Of a stretch of DNA of 64,000 nt, positions 18,055 to 26,431 are shown piece by piece; positions within the stretch are counted from its first letter, which is position 1, and the number at the start of each line of letters is the position of its first letter. The notes under the pieces were generated by a model. The model worked only from the letters and a program-made list of their open reading frames with translations, was not told the DNA's origin and searched no databases. Position numbers and translations under genes: made by a program. The DNA is from Candidatus Melainabacteria bacterium (GTDB lineage: Bacteria; Cyanobacteriota; Vampirovibrionia; Obscuribacterales; Obscuribacteraceae), in contig JADJWK010000002.1 in assembly GCA_016716405.1 (NCBI GenBank), forward strand, positions 930,001 through 994,000, written 5' to 3'.

Positions 18055-19990
18055 AGAGGGCGAAGGTCGAGACCGAGAGCATCATGACTGCAAGAAATGC
18101 CAGGATCAGCCTGGTCACCTCCCAGCTTACCGAGATCGAGACTTCTACTTTCTCCTTCTTCTCTCTCGGTTTCTTTTCTTTCTTGACCGTGCCGCGCATC
18201 TGACCGATCTCTTTGAGCGCGCTTCCGTCTTTTTCGCTGCTTGTCCAGCGGTTGGGCGCCTGAGCTTGAGGGGCGGGCATATGACGGACTCGCTCCTCCT
18301 CTTTCGCGGCCTCATCGGCCCGGGAAGACTCCTCACTGCCGGTGGTGCCACCGGATAGAAAATCCTCGACCGAACCACCGCCCCGAGGCTCGGCTTCATT
18401 GACGGGGCTGCCCTTCCCCAATCCAAGCTCGTCCCAATTGCGTGAAACAGGCGCATCGATGGAGTCTGATGGCGTGCCGATGGAGTCGAGATCGCCCCAC
18501 TTGCTTTTCGAAGAGGTGGTGCTGCCGAACCGGCCGAGACCGGCGGCTTCGGGGGCCTTACCAGGTGTCTGACCGGATGACCTGTCCGGAGTAATGTCAG
18601 GAGTCTTGTCCGGAGTGCTGATGGAGTCGAGATCACCCCATTTGCTTTTCGCGCTGCTTTTCTGACTGGCCGGTGTGCCGATGGAGTCGAGATCGCCCCA
18701 CTTGCTTTTCGAAGAGGCGGTGCTGCCGAACCGGCCGAGACCGGCGGCTTCGGGGGCCTTACCAGGTGTCTGACCGGATGGCTTGTCCGGAGTAATGTCA
18801 GGAGTCTTGTCCGGAGTGCCGATGGAGTCGAGATCACCCCATTTGCTTTTCGCTTTGTTACCGACGGAGTCGAGATCGCCCCGTTTGCTCTCCTCCGGGT
18901 CGATCGCATCGGCAATCTCGGCTGCTTCTTGAGATTTCGGCTCTACGGAGAATTCGCCACTCGGGAAGGTTGAGTCGAGGATATCGCCGACTTCTTTGAC
19001 CCATCCGGCAAGGGGAGGGCGGTCAGTCGATGTCGAGGGCGCATTCTGTCCGGGTTCCTTGATATCGGTCTCTTCTTCCTCAGGAATTTTCTTCGAGATG
19101 ATCGAATCAAGCTCCTCCCATTTGCTTCTCGATAATGAGGGGGTTGCAAGACCAGGGCTTCTTTTTGCCACGGGTGACGGCGGCGGTGCGGCAGGCTTCA
19201 CGGGCTCGGGCTCGGGCTCCGGCTCAGGCTCGGGCTCAGGCTCGGGCTCCGGCTCGGGCTCAGGCTCGGGCTCAGGCTCGGGCTCGGGCTCCGGCTCCGG
19301 TTCGGGCTCCGGTTCGGGCTCCGGTTTCAGGGCCGTTGCGTCAGAGCTGATTTTTATCTCTTCTTCGGTGATCTCTTCTTCTTCATAGACCGCTGCTTTT
19401 GGCGGGGATGGCGCCGCCACGGGCTCGGGTTTGGGCTCGGGCTTGGGCTCGGCTTTGGGCTCCGGTTCCGGTTTCGGTTTCGGTTCCGGTTTCGGTTCCG
19501 GTTTCGATTGCGGCTGGGCGGGCGGGATCTGCGGAGTCGCCAGGGTGCGCGAAGCCAGGGACCAGTTGCCTTTCTTTGGAATGGATGCGACCGGTCCGCC
19601 GCCCTGTTTGACCCCCCATTCTTTGGCCGCGATGCGTCTGATCACGCTTCTTATCTGAGCTCCCCAGCCCTTGTGGTCGAGGAAGTCGAGAGCGCCTGCC
19701 TGCATCGAGCGCTTGACCAGGTCGGGTTCCAGTTCGTTCTTGCTGACTATGAAATAAGCGTTCGGATTGGCGTCCACCAGTTTTTTGAGGAGGCCTATAC
19801 CTGCTTCGGGATCGGTCTCCAGCTCCAGCCAGACCAGGGTGGAGCTGGCTCCCTCGAACTCGGCCAGGGCGTCGCTGCGGCTGATGGTCTTCTGAAATGA
19901 GAGCTCGGGCTGGCTTTTGATGAGGGCCTCGATCCTGGAGACAAGATCGTCTCCGCATTCCCCTATAAGTATTGTTGGTAGCGTTGCCAC
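18044..19990 (-). CDS. Receiver-like domain protein with Glu-Pro repeats and C-terminal membrane anchor
   Basis: The 648-residue protein starts at a GTG. Residues 1-120 have the alpha/beta pattern of a response-regulator receiver, ending in 'AGALDFLDHKGW', similar to the pseudo-receiver of CpaE. The canonical phospho-acceptor Asp context is lost ('TLVWLELETDP'), so phosphorylation is doubtful. Next comes an extreme Glu-Pro/Lys-Pro tract (about 165-265), then Ser/Thr/Pro-rich segments with repeated 'KSKWGDLDSIGTP' units. A final hydrophobic helix (about 620-646) would anchor the protein by its tail. The Pro-Glu tract would span a long distance, as in TonB-type linkers. The gene lies 16 bases downstream of the 922-residue gene on the same strand. 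Confidence 0.65.
   Translation of the reverse strand: MATLPTILIGECGDDLVSRIEALIKSQPELSFQKTISRSDALAEFEGASSTLVWLELETDPEAGIGLLKKLVDANPNAYFIVSKNELEPDLVKRSMQAGALDFLDHKGWGAQIRSVIRRIAAKEWGVKQGGGPVASIPKKGNWSLASRTLATPQIPPAQPQSKPEPKPEPKPKPEPEPKAEPKPEPKPEPVAAPSPPKAAVYEEEEITEEEIKISSDATALKPEPEPEPEPEPEPEPEPEPEPEPEPEPEPEPEPEPEPEPEPVKPAAPPPSPVAKRSPGLATPSLSRSKWEELDSIISKKIPEEEETDIKEPGQNAPSTSTDRPPLAGWVKEVGDILDSTFPSGEFSVEPKSQEAAEIADAIDPEESKRGDLDSVGNKAKSKWGDLDSIGTPDKTPDITPDKPSGQTPGKAPEAAGLGRFGSTASSKSKWGDLDSIGTPASQKSSAKSKWGDLDSISTPDKTPDITPDRSSGQTPGKAPEAAGLGRFGSTTSSKSKWGDLDSIGTPSDSIDAPVSRNWDELGLGKGSPVNEAEPRGGGSVEDFLSGGTTGSEESSRADEAAKEEERVRHMPAPQAQAPNRWTSSEKDGSALKEIGQMRGTVKKEKKPREKKEKVEVSISVSWEVTRLILAFLAVMMLSVSTFALFMY
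18474..18853 (-). repeat. Two 179-base in-frame direct repeats (67-residue protein period)
   Basis: Copies at 18474-18652 and 18675-18853 are nearly identical, with only a few substitutions over 179 bases and a spacing of 201 bases (67 codons). They encode the 'KWGDLDSIGTPDKTPDITPD...' units of the receiver-like protein. Near-identity suggests recent duplication or gene conversion. Further single KWGDLDS units flank them. Confidence 0.9.
19200..19326 (-). repeat. Hexanucleotide Glu-Pro repeat
   Basis: About twenty GGCTCG/GGCTCC/GGCTCA hexamers (plus strand) encode uninterrupted Glu-Pro dipeptides in the receiver-like protein. A shorter Lys-Pro-Glu-Pro tract follows at about 19420-19505. Such tracts can vary in length between strains. 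Confidence 0.9.
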
Positions 19991-20006
19991 GTTATCTCAG
20001 GTCGAC

Positions 20007-22775
20007 TTAAACTGCTGCTCCGGCTGCCACTTCCACCGCGAATCCGGAAAGGTGTCCGCTGGTCTCGAGGATCTGCCTGCGAATTTGATCCGGCGACACG
20101 GTTCCCAGCTCGATATCCCTGTAGACTCCCAGCAATTGCAGAGAAGTCATCAGGCACAGATTTTTCTTCTTGGCGAAATTCTTGACGGCGTCATTGAAGT
20201 CGGGTCTGTCTCTGCGCTCGGGCGGTACGGAAGCCCAGGAGCAGGATACCAGAATGCCCTTGGGCTCGACTTCGTGCTCGTCCCAGAACGAGATCGCCGA
20301 TTCGGCGACCTGGGCGACCTCGGTACGGCTGCATTCGTCATCGCTCCGCACTATTCTGGCCAGAGCCTCCGGTTGCTCGACATTGGCCAGAAGCAGCTCG
20401 TTGCTCTGGCTCGGAGAGTGATTCACCGTCCAGCCCAGGCGGCTCAAGACCGTGCTGCAGGCGTCTTTCAAGACCGACTCGTCACCGGCAAGGAGAGCCT
20501 GCTTCAATTGTTCTACCGAGGCTATTCTCGACTCGACCGTATTGAGCTTGGCCTGGATACTATGAAGTTGCTCGGCCAGCGCGCTCTGCTCTCTGCGGAG
20601 ATCGTCGAGGTATGAGAACGAGAAGCCCACGCACCACTCCGGAACATTCAAATTGACGTGATTGTTCGAGTCGGCGGGCTGCACGGGCGCATCAGGCTTT
20701 TTGAAGAGCGTGTTGAGGAGAGGCTTGGCGGCTTCCTGCGGAGGCTGAGCAGCCTGGGGAGCCGGTTGTGGCGGCATGGCCGCCTGGGGCATGGGCTGTT
20801 GCATAGGCGGCTGAGGCACTGGTGCCGGTGCCGGGGGCGGCGCTTGCTGCACCACAGGCGGTTGCGGGGCGGGCACCGGCATGGACTGCGGAACAGGTTG
20901 TGCCGGTGCCATGGGCTGCTGCTGGACAGGCTGCTGAGCCTGTTGAGCCTGGGACTTCTCCAGCTCGCGAAGGAGCTCCATTGTTTTCTGCTTGTTAGCC
21001 TCTTCGGTTGTGTTCTGATGGTTCGTCACAGTATTCTCTCCATAAGCTTGTTCGGGTATTCCAGCTTCAGTAGTCCCAGTCACGGCAGCGGGCGGGTCTC
21101 TGGAGACACTTGGCTGGACAGGCGCTGCTGTAACGCCAGCGCTCACATCGAGGGTCTCCAGGGAGAGCTCCGAGGCAATTTTTGAAGCCAGCGAATCGTC
21201 ATAGACAGGATCGGGAAGAGTTGGAGCCGGAGACGGCTCGGCCGGCGGCGGGGCATAGACGGGCTCCGGGGGAGCTGGCTGGACTGGCGCGGGCAATGGC
21301 TCAGGCTCATAGACGTGCTCATAAGCCGGCTCAGGCTCAGGAGCCGTTTCGAAGACTGGCTCCGGGGGCGGAGTGAGCACCGGTGCGGGCTCTGGAGCCG
21401 GTTCCGGCTCGGGGGGCGGTGCTGGCGCCGCTTCGGGCTCGGGAATCGTTTCTGCAGCTGGGACCGGTGCCGGCTCGGGAGCCGGAACAGAAACAGGAAC
21501 AGAAACAGGAACAGGAGCAGGAACAGGAACAGGCTCGGGAACAGGAGCAGGAGCAGGAGCAGGAGCAGGTTCGGGCGCGGGAACAGAAACAGGAACAGTT
21601 TCGGGAGCAGGAGCGAGCTCGGGAGCGGGCTCCGGAGCAGGAGCGGGAGCAGCCGCCGGCTCGGGAGCACGCTCCTCTTCTTTCTGAGCGGTTTTTTCTA
21701 CCAGCTGTCGAGCAGTCTGGGCGAATATCGACAGATCTATGCTTGCCGATGTCTTCTTCTTCTCTTCTGAGATCCGGTTGGCAACGGTTTCTTCGAAGCG
21801 CTGTGCTTCGGCGGATACCGAGGCGGCGATCTCATCTGCGGAGACCGAGCTGCCATCCAGAGCCGACTGGAGCGACCCGCCACCACCGGCGGGAATGCTG
21901 GTATGCGTCGTGCGAGGCGATTCCGGTGCGGCAGCCACTGGCTCCGGTTCCCGCTGGTCGCCCTGGAAGAGATGGGGACCGGTTGCCGGCTCGGGTACTG
22001 CCGCTGCTCTGGCTGCTTCCATTTCGGCTGCTTCTCTCTGCTCCGCCGCCATCTCGTCGGCGGTGGGCTGCCTCCCCTGATACCAGAGGTTGAGACCATC
22101 GACGAGGCTTCGATCGAAATCGGGGGAGAAGGGCGCCGGGAGAAAGACGACTCTGCCATTGCTGTCCATTATGTAGAGTTGACCGGCTATGCACTTTTCA
22201 GGTGCGGCAGTGGCCAGGACGTGATAGCCGTCGGTGAGGAAGGTCTCCCTGATGAGAGTGCTCCATTCCAGACCCTGCTGCCTGAGGTAGGAAGAGAACT
22301 CGGAGCTCTCGCCGGTCTGGGAGATTTCGACGAGCCTGCCCTGAGCGACGGCGCTCATATGCCTGATATGTTGATCGTTGGGCTGGTCCGGAGCCAGGCT
22401 CTCGAGCCAGTAATAATTGTCCAGTGCCAGGGTCGGACCTTGAATGGTGAACGGGCGGCAGAGGAAATAAACGATGATGCCGCCCTGGGTGAGGAAATCA
22501 GAGAGTTCCAGGATGCGGCTTTCGACTTCGGCAGCGATGTTGCGGAGGAGCATGTCGTCGTCTATGGCATAGCTCGTCTGTCCTGCCGCTATGGCTTGAT
22601 CCGCCTGGCGCACCAGCTCGGGGTCTTTATCGAAGATATGGGCGATCGAGACCGGATTGACGATGATGGCAGTGTAATTGTGCAGGGCTTTGGCGCTACC
22701 CAGGTTCAGATGACCGTCAACGCCATAGCCAGGACAGTTGACCCGAAGTATCCGCTCTTTTGGAATCGATCTCAT
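20007..22775 (-). CDS. Large Pro/Ala-linker protein with two unrecognised globular ends
   Basis: This 922-residue protein has an N-terminal alpha/beta domain (about 1-240: 'AIIVNPVSIAHIF', 'GGIIVYFLCRPF'), a 400-residue Pro/Ala/Glu/Gln-rich linker with PAPAPAP tracts, and a C-terminal domain of about 200 residues. The last opens with a coiled-coil-like stretch (YLDDLRREQSALAEQLHSIQAKLN). A strand-rich part follows, with 'LGWTV', 'ELLLANVEQPEALARIV' and 'GILVSCSW', which recalls restriction-endonuclease-fold proteins. I cannot identify a convincing PD-(D/E)xK site. No signal peptide or membrane span. It shares strand, spacing and linker style with the downstream receiver-like gene. The pair may form one system of unknown function. 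Confidence 0.65.
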   Translation of the reverse strand: MRSIPKERILRVNCPGYGVDGHLNLGSAKALHNYTAIIVNPVSIAHIFDKDPELVRQADQAIAAGQTSYAIDDDMLLRNIAAEVESRILELSDFLTQGGIIVYFLCRPFTIQGPTLALDNYYWLESLAPDQPNDQHIRHMSAVAQGRLVEISQTGESSEFSSYLRQQGLEWSTLIRETFLTDGYHVLATAAPEKCIAGQLYIMDSNGRVVFLPAPFSPDFDRSLVDGLNLWYQGRQPTADEMAAEQREAAEMEAARAAAVPEPATGPHLFQGDQREPEPVAAAPESPRTTHTSIPAGGGGSLQSALDGSSVSADEIAASVSAEAQRFEETVANRISEEKKKTSASIDLSIFAQTARQLVEKTAQKEEERAPEPAAAPAPAPEPAPELAPAPETVPVSVPAPEPAPAPAPAPVPEPVPVPAPVPVSVPVSVPAPEPAPVPAAETIPEPEAAPAPPPEPEPAPEPAPVLTPPPEPVFETAPEPEPAYEHVYEPEPLPAPVQPAPPEPVYAPPPAEPSPAPTLPDPVYDDSLASKIASELSLETLDVSAGVTAAPVQPSVSRDPPAAVTGTTEAGIPEQAYGENTVTNHQNTTEEANKQKTMELLRELEKSQAQQAQQPVQQQPMAPAQPVPQSMPVPAPQPPVVQQAPPPAPAPVPQPPMQQPMPQAAMPPQPAPQAAQPPQEAAKPLLNTLFKKPDAPVQPADSNNHVNLNVPEWCVGFSFSYLDDLRREQSALAEQLHSIQAKLNTVESRIASVEQLKQALLAGDESVLKDACSTVLSRLGWTVNHSPSQSNELLLANVEQPEALARIVRSDDECSRTEVAQVAESAISFWDEHEVEPKGILVSCSWASVPPERRDRPDFNDAVKNFAKKKNLCLMTSLQLLGVYRDIELGTVSPDQIRRQILETSGHLSGFAVEVAAGAAV
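21470..21660 (-). repeat. Pro-Ala/Pro-Val coding tract
   Basis: Irregular GGAACAG/GGAGCAG hexamer repeats (plus strand) encode alternating Pro-Ala, Pro-Val and Pro-Glu in the linker of the 922-residue protein. Confidence 0.85.
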
Positions 22776-22902
22776 ATATATAACCTGCCACTTTTCGACA
22801 ACTGAAAGTCGCTCGTTCCAGACTTTTATACCCAGCCGTGAAAAAAGCGTACGTACTTGGAATTAGTCTTGTCATGTCAAGATAGGTTTATATGACCTAT
22901 TT

Positions 22903-23556
22903 TTATGCGTCCGATATTAATGATGCCAGGTCGAAGTCCTGCAGGCTCGGGAGTTTCCAGTCCGCAAGGCTGTGGTCCTGATTGCTGGTGGCATCGCAGG
23001 GCACTGCCAGGCAGAGCATCCCGGCGCTCTTGGCGGCTTTGACGCCGTTCTCCGTGTCTTCGATGACCAGGCAGTTGGCTGCCGGAACGGAAAGCCTCTG
23101 CGAGGTAAGAGTAAAGATATCCGGAGCCGGCTTGCCATGAGGGACTTCGTCACCCGATACAAGATGATCGAAGAAATGCCGGATCTCGAGACAACCGACG
23201 ATAAGCTCGATGGCGCTTGTTTTGGAGGAAGAGGCCAGAGCCACCTTCAGTCCGTGTCTTCTTGCCTGGCGGAGGACCTCTCTCGAACCCGGCATCGGGC
23301 GGGCATGGTCCCTGACGAGAGCGAAAAAAATCTCGTCTTTTCCTGTTATCAACTCTTCGGGGCTGACTTCGAGCTCGAGCTGCTCGATGATCACAGGCGC
23401 GATCTCGCTGTCCTTGCGCCCGAGAAACTGGCTGTTATGGCTTTTGCCATAGGGCTTGCCGTATCTCGCCAGATAGCGGCTGTACGCTTCCAGGTGCAGG
23501 GGCTCGGAGTCCACCAGGACTCCATCCATATCGAAGATAATGGCTTGAATCGGCAT
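22903..23556 (-). CDS. HAD-superfamily phosphatase (beta-phosphoglucomutase-like)
   Basis: The 217-residue protein shows all four HAD motifs. Motif I is F-D-M-D-G-V-L-V-D-S-E-P-L-H with Asp9 (nucleophile) and Asp11. Motif II is A-L-A-S-S-S (Ser). Motif III is the Lys of 'PHGKPAPDIF'. Motif IV is 'VIEDTENGVKAA'. The DGVL(V/I)DSEP-H start and the cap domain between residues 15 and 90 put it in the subgroup containing beta-phosphoglucomutases and sugar-phosphate phosphatases (PgmB, YniC, YfbT). Exact substrate cannot be assigned. Cytoplasmic. The gene lies 77 bases downstream of the small exported protein gene, with a terminator hairpin between them, so it is probably transcribed separately. Confidence 0.88.
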   Translation of the reverse strand: MPIQAIIFDMDGVLVDSEPLHLEAYSRYLARYGKPYGKSHNSQFLGRKDSEIAPVIIEQLELEVSPEELITGKDEIFFALVRDHARPMPGSREVLRQARRHGLKVALASSSKTSAIELIVGCLEIRHFFDHLVSGDEVPHGKPAPDIFTLTSQRLSVPAANCLVIEDTENGVKAAKSAGMLCLAVPCDATSNQDHSLADWKLPSLQDFDLASLISDA

Positions 23557-23570
23557 TCTCGAGAAATTCA

Positions 23571-23625
23571 GAAAAAGAAAACCGGCTCCGGTTAAGAACT
23601 TGGCAGTCTTATCGGCGCCGGTTTT
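23571..23625 (-). terminator. Intrinsic terminator of the 133-residue exported protein gene
   Basis: A 13-base-pair stem with one mismatch is formed by 23613-23625 and 23578-23590 (AAAACCGG.../...CCGGTTTT). Read on the minus strand, the stem ends in TTTT, then CTTTTTC. It begins eight bases after the stop of the gene at 23634. Confidence 0.85.
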
Positions 23626-23633
23626 CAGGTTAA

Positions 23634-24035
23634 TCAGTCGGTGAGCTCGGACTCGAGGGAGAAGGAAGCCAGACCGAAAGGCTTCTCGCTGCCGTGGACG
23701 ATGGCATTACGGCCACCGTAGAACACTCCTTCCCCGGTGCCTACCAGGCATCCGAAAGGAACGCCCAGGGTCATGGCGAAAAAGCTGGGAATGATGTGCT
23801 CGTGACCACCGATCTGGTCAGCGAAATTCTGGGTGTACTCGATTGAGCGGGACGAAGCGCGTCTGGTGATTGCCACGGGCACGCCCACGACTGTTCCAGC
23901 TCCGATTGCCAGCGCCTTGACCGGGAACATGGCGGTATTCTTGGCCATGGTTGCGGCGTCGTCGGCGAAGGCGGGAGCCGTCATACTAACTGTTAATGCG
24001 ATTGCCGCGGCAAGCGACGATAGCGATTTGTGCAC
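23634..24035 (-). CDS. Small exported protein of unknown function
   Basis: This 133-residue protein starts at a GTG (24035) behind GGGGAGGAAAC. It has a clear signal peptide (MHKSLSSLAAAIALTVSMTAPAFA, cleavage after AFA). The mature part contains Gly-rich hydrophobic segments ('ALAIGAGTVVGVPVAI' and 'FFAMTLGVPFGCLVGTGEGVFYGG'), suggesting membrane association. I recognise no family. It shares its 'G-x-P-x-A' style with other small exported proteins of this genome but has no obvious paralogue in the window. It diverges from ispH with an 85-base shared regulatory region. Confidence 0.75.
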   Translation of the reverse strand: MHKSLSSLAAAIALTVSMTAPAFADDAATMAKNTAMFPVKALAIGAGTVVGVPVAITRRASSRSIEYTQNFADQIGGHEHIIPSFFAMTLGVPFGCLVGTGEGVFYGGRNAIVHGSEKPFGLASFSLESELTD

Positions 24036-24097
24036 TTAAGTTTCCTCCCCTAGAAACATCCTATAAACTAGCGTCCATAGTAAGCGTAAGCCAGCGT

Positions 24098-24103
24098 TAT
24101 AAT
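24098..24103 (+). promoter_or_regulatory. Candidate -10 element upstream of ispH
   Basis: TATAAT lies 18-23 bases before the first possible ispH start. No good -35 hexamer is visible at the expected distance, so this is a weak call. Confidence 0.35.
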
Positions 24104-24120
24104 AACACCGAAATAGTGGA

Positions 24121-25368
24121 TTGTGTCCCATCCGTTTGTATAAAATCTGTGGTGTGAAAAATGGAAACTACCATAGAAAAGGATTCGGGCTCAAAGACGA
24201 AGTGGAGCCGGACCTCGTTGCGGCCTATGAGTCAAATCTAATCGCCAGGCTCAAAGAAGAAGGCAACAGTCTGACACGCAACGGTATCACCATCAGGCTG
24301 GCCAATGCTTTCGGCTTCTGCTGGGGGGTCGATCGGGCAGTCTCCATGGCTTACGAGACCCGGCGTCATTTCCCCGAGCGGCGTATCTGGATAACAAACG
24401 AGATCATTCATAATCCCCTGGTCAACTCTCATCTGGCGGGAATGGACATCGATTTCCTGCCGGTGACCGAAGCCGGGGGCAAAGATCTTTCCGGCGTGAA
24501 CCCCGGCGATGTCGTCATCGTTCCGGCCTTCGGGGCATCAGTAGAGGAGATGCGAATCCTCGAGTCCCTGGATTGCGAGATCGTCGACACCACCTGTCCC
24601 TGGGTGTCAAGAGTCTGGAACCGGGTGATCAAGTATGGAGACGGCCGCTTCACCGCGATCATCCATGGCAAATACGATCACGAAGAGACCATTGCCACGA
24701 GCTCGAGAGCGATGACTTATCTGGTCGTCCAGAATCTCTCCGAGGCTCGATGGGTATGCCGGTATATTCTGGAAGGCGGATCCCGGGAAGAGTTTCTCGC
24801 CAAATTCGCCAAGGCGACCTCGACCGGGTTCGACCCGGATCGTGATCTGGAGCGGGTCGGGATCGCCAATCAAACTACCATGCTCAAGGGCGAGACCGAG
24901 CAGATCGGCAAGCTTTTCGAGAAGACGATGCTGAGCAAGTTCGGACCCGGCAAGCTCGACGATCATTTTCTTTCTCCCGGCGATACTATCTGCGATGCTA
25001 CCCAGGAAAGGCAGGATGCCATGTTGACCCTGGTGGAGGAGCCACTGGAACTGATGATCGTCATTGGCGGATTCAATTCGTCCAATACCGGACATCTCCG
25101 GGAGATCGCCGAGACCCGTGGGATCCCTGCCTATCATATCGACGGGCCGGATTGCATAATCTCGCCGGAAGAGATCATGCACAAGCCTCATAGCACGCCC
25201 ACCGCCGTCAGCGCTCGCGATTGGCTGCCGCCGGATGACGTCGTTATCGGTATTACAGCCGGTGCGTCCACTCCCAACCAGGTAGTGGCGGAGGTGATCG
25301 AGAGGCTGTTTTCTCTGCGTCAATCCGACAGCCCGGTCCCTGAACCGTACCGACCAGAATCGCACTGA
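24121..25368 (+). CDS. ispH: 4-hydroxy-3-methylbut-2-enyl diphosphate reductase, cyanobacterial/plant type
   Basis: This is the last enzyme of the MEP isoprenoid pathway, a [4Fe-4S] protein making IPP and DMAPP. Three cluster cysteines are visible: Cys67 (A-F-G-F-C-W-G-V), Cys159 (D-T-T-C-P-W) and Cys291 (I-C-D-A-T-Q-E-R). At about 415 residues, with the N-terminal 'NYHRKGFG' block and internal insertions, it is the long form of cyanobacteria and plastids, not the roughly 310-residue form of most bacteria. The start is uncertain: TTG 24121, TTG 24136 or GTG 24154 are all in frame, and the last would give the N-terminus most like cyanobacterial homologues. It heads a tight unit with hemE (13-base gap). 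Confidence 0.95.
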   Translation: MCPIRLYKICGVKNGNYHRKGFGLKDEVEPDLVAAYESNLIARLKEEGNSLTRNGITIRLANAFGFCWGVDRAVSMAYETRRHFPERRIWITNEIIHNPLVNSHLAGMDIDFLPVTEAGGKDLSGVNPGDVVIVPAFGASVEEMRILESLDCEIVDTTCPWVSRVWNRVIKYGDGRFTAIIHGKYDHEETIATSSRAMTYLVVQNLSEARWVCRYILEGGSREEFLAKFAKATSTGFDPDRDLERVGIANQTTMLKGETEQIGKLFEKTMLSKFGPGKLDDHFLSPGDTICDATQERQDAMLTLVEEPLELMIVIGGFNSSNTGHLREIAETRGIPAYHIDGPDCIISPEEIMHKPHSTPTAVSARDWLPPDDVVIGITAGASTPNQVVAEVIERLFSLRQSDSPVPEPYRPESH

Positions 25369-25381
25369 CCGGAATCCCACC

Positions 25382-26431
25382 ATGACCGCATCCGTTCAAG
25401 AAGCCACCATCCTGAAAGCCTTTCGCCGGGAGCCGACCGAGCGCACTCCGGTGTGGCTGATGCGCCAGGCCGGCCGCTATCAGAAGGAGTACAGGGAGAT
25501 CAGGGAGAAAGTAGATTTTCTCACTCTCTGCAAAACCCCCGAGCTGGCAAGCGAGGTCACGGTGATGGCAGTGCGGCAGCTGGATGTTGATGCGGCGATT
25601 ATTTTCGCCGATATCCTTCTGCCTATGGAAAGTTTCGGTCTCGGGCTTCGTTTCGAGAAGGGCGACGGCCCGGTGATCGAAAGACCCATCGCTTCGGCGG
25701 CGGACGTAGAGCGGCTGCCCGCTCCTGATGCCGCCAGCGATCTCGATTATGTCAGTCAGGCTATCAAGATCACATGCAGAGAGCTGGATGGAGAAAAATC
25801 CGTCCCCCTGATCGGCTTTGCCGGGGCGCCGTTCACCGTAGCTTCTTATGCCATCGAGGGCGGCTCGTCGCGGTCGTTCGAGAAGACCAGGACATTCATG
25901 CACGCCGAGCCCGAAGCCTGGAGCCTGCTCATGAACAAGCTGGTGGCGTTCACCGCCGACTACCTCCTGGCGCAGATCGCCGCCGGCGCCGCGGCAGTGC
26001 AGATCTTCGACAGCTGGGTCGGTTGCCTTTCGCCGCTGGATTTCGAGCTCCATGTTCAGCCCCATCTGCAGTCTCTGATCCGCACTATTGGCGGTGCAGC
26101 ACCAGTTATCTATTTCAGCACAACCAGTGCCGGCCTGCTCCCCTGCATAAGCCGTCTTGGCGCCGATGTCATCGGCGTGGACTGGCGAGTATCCCTGGGT
26201 GATGCCTGGCAGACCATAGGATTCGACCATGCCATCCAGGGTAATCTCGATCCCATGGTTCTTCTCTCCGACAGGAGCACGATCCGCCGCCACGCAGAGG
26301 ATATCCTCCGCCAGGCGGATGGCAGGCCCGGTCATGTTTTCAATCTCGGTCACGGAATCCTGCCGGGGACACCGGTCGACAATGCCAGGTATCTGGTGGA
26401 GACGGTCCGCGAGCTTTCGTTCAGGCGCTGA
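25382..26431 (+). CDS. hemE: Uroporphyrinogen decarboxylase
   Basis: This enzyme decarboxylates the four acetate side chains of uroporphyrinogen III to give coproporphyrinogen III. The 349-residue length is normal. The N-terminal signature P-V-W-L-M-R-Q-A-G-R-Y holds the Arg residues that grip the substrate. 'FADILLPMESFG' carries the catalytic Asp region, 'GFAGAPFTVASYAIEGG' and the late 'FNLGHGILPGTPVDN' are also diagnostic. It sits between ispH and hemY and its stop overlaps the hemY start by one base (TGATG), so the three are almost certainly one transcript. Confidence 0.97.
   Translation: MTASVQEATILKAFRREPTERTPVWLMRQAGRYQKEYREIREKVDFLTLCKTPELASEVTVMAVRQLDVDAAIIFADILLPMESFGLGLRFEKGDGPVIERPIASAADVERLPAPDAASDLDYVSQAIKITCRELDGEKSVPLIGFAGAPFTVASYAIEGGSSRSFEKTRTFMHAEPEAWSLLMNKLVAFTADYLLAQIAAGAAAVQIFDSWVGCLSPLDFELHVQPHLQSLIRTIGGAAPVIYFSTTSAGLLPCISRLGADVIGVDWRVSLGDAWQTIGFDHAIQGNLDPMVLLSDRSTIRRHAEDILRQADGRPGHVFNLGHGILPGTPVDNARYLVETVRELSFRR

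Noticed and set aside
20658..21185. Arg/Leu/Gly-rich plus-strand frame inside the 922-residue gene
   Set aside because: Composition reflects the antisense of Pro/Gln/Ala codons; no homology-like features.
22882..22900. Hairpin ATAGGT...ACCTAT followed by T's as a terminator
   Set aside because: The T-tract is on the plus strand, where no gene ends; on the minus strand the hairpin is short and lacks a T-tract.
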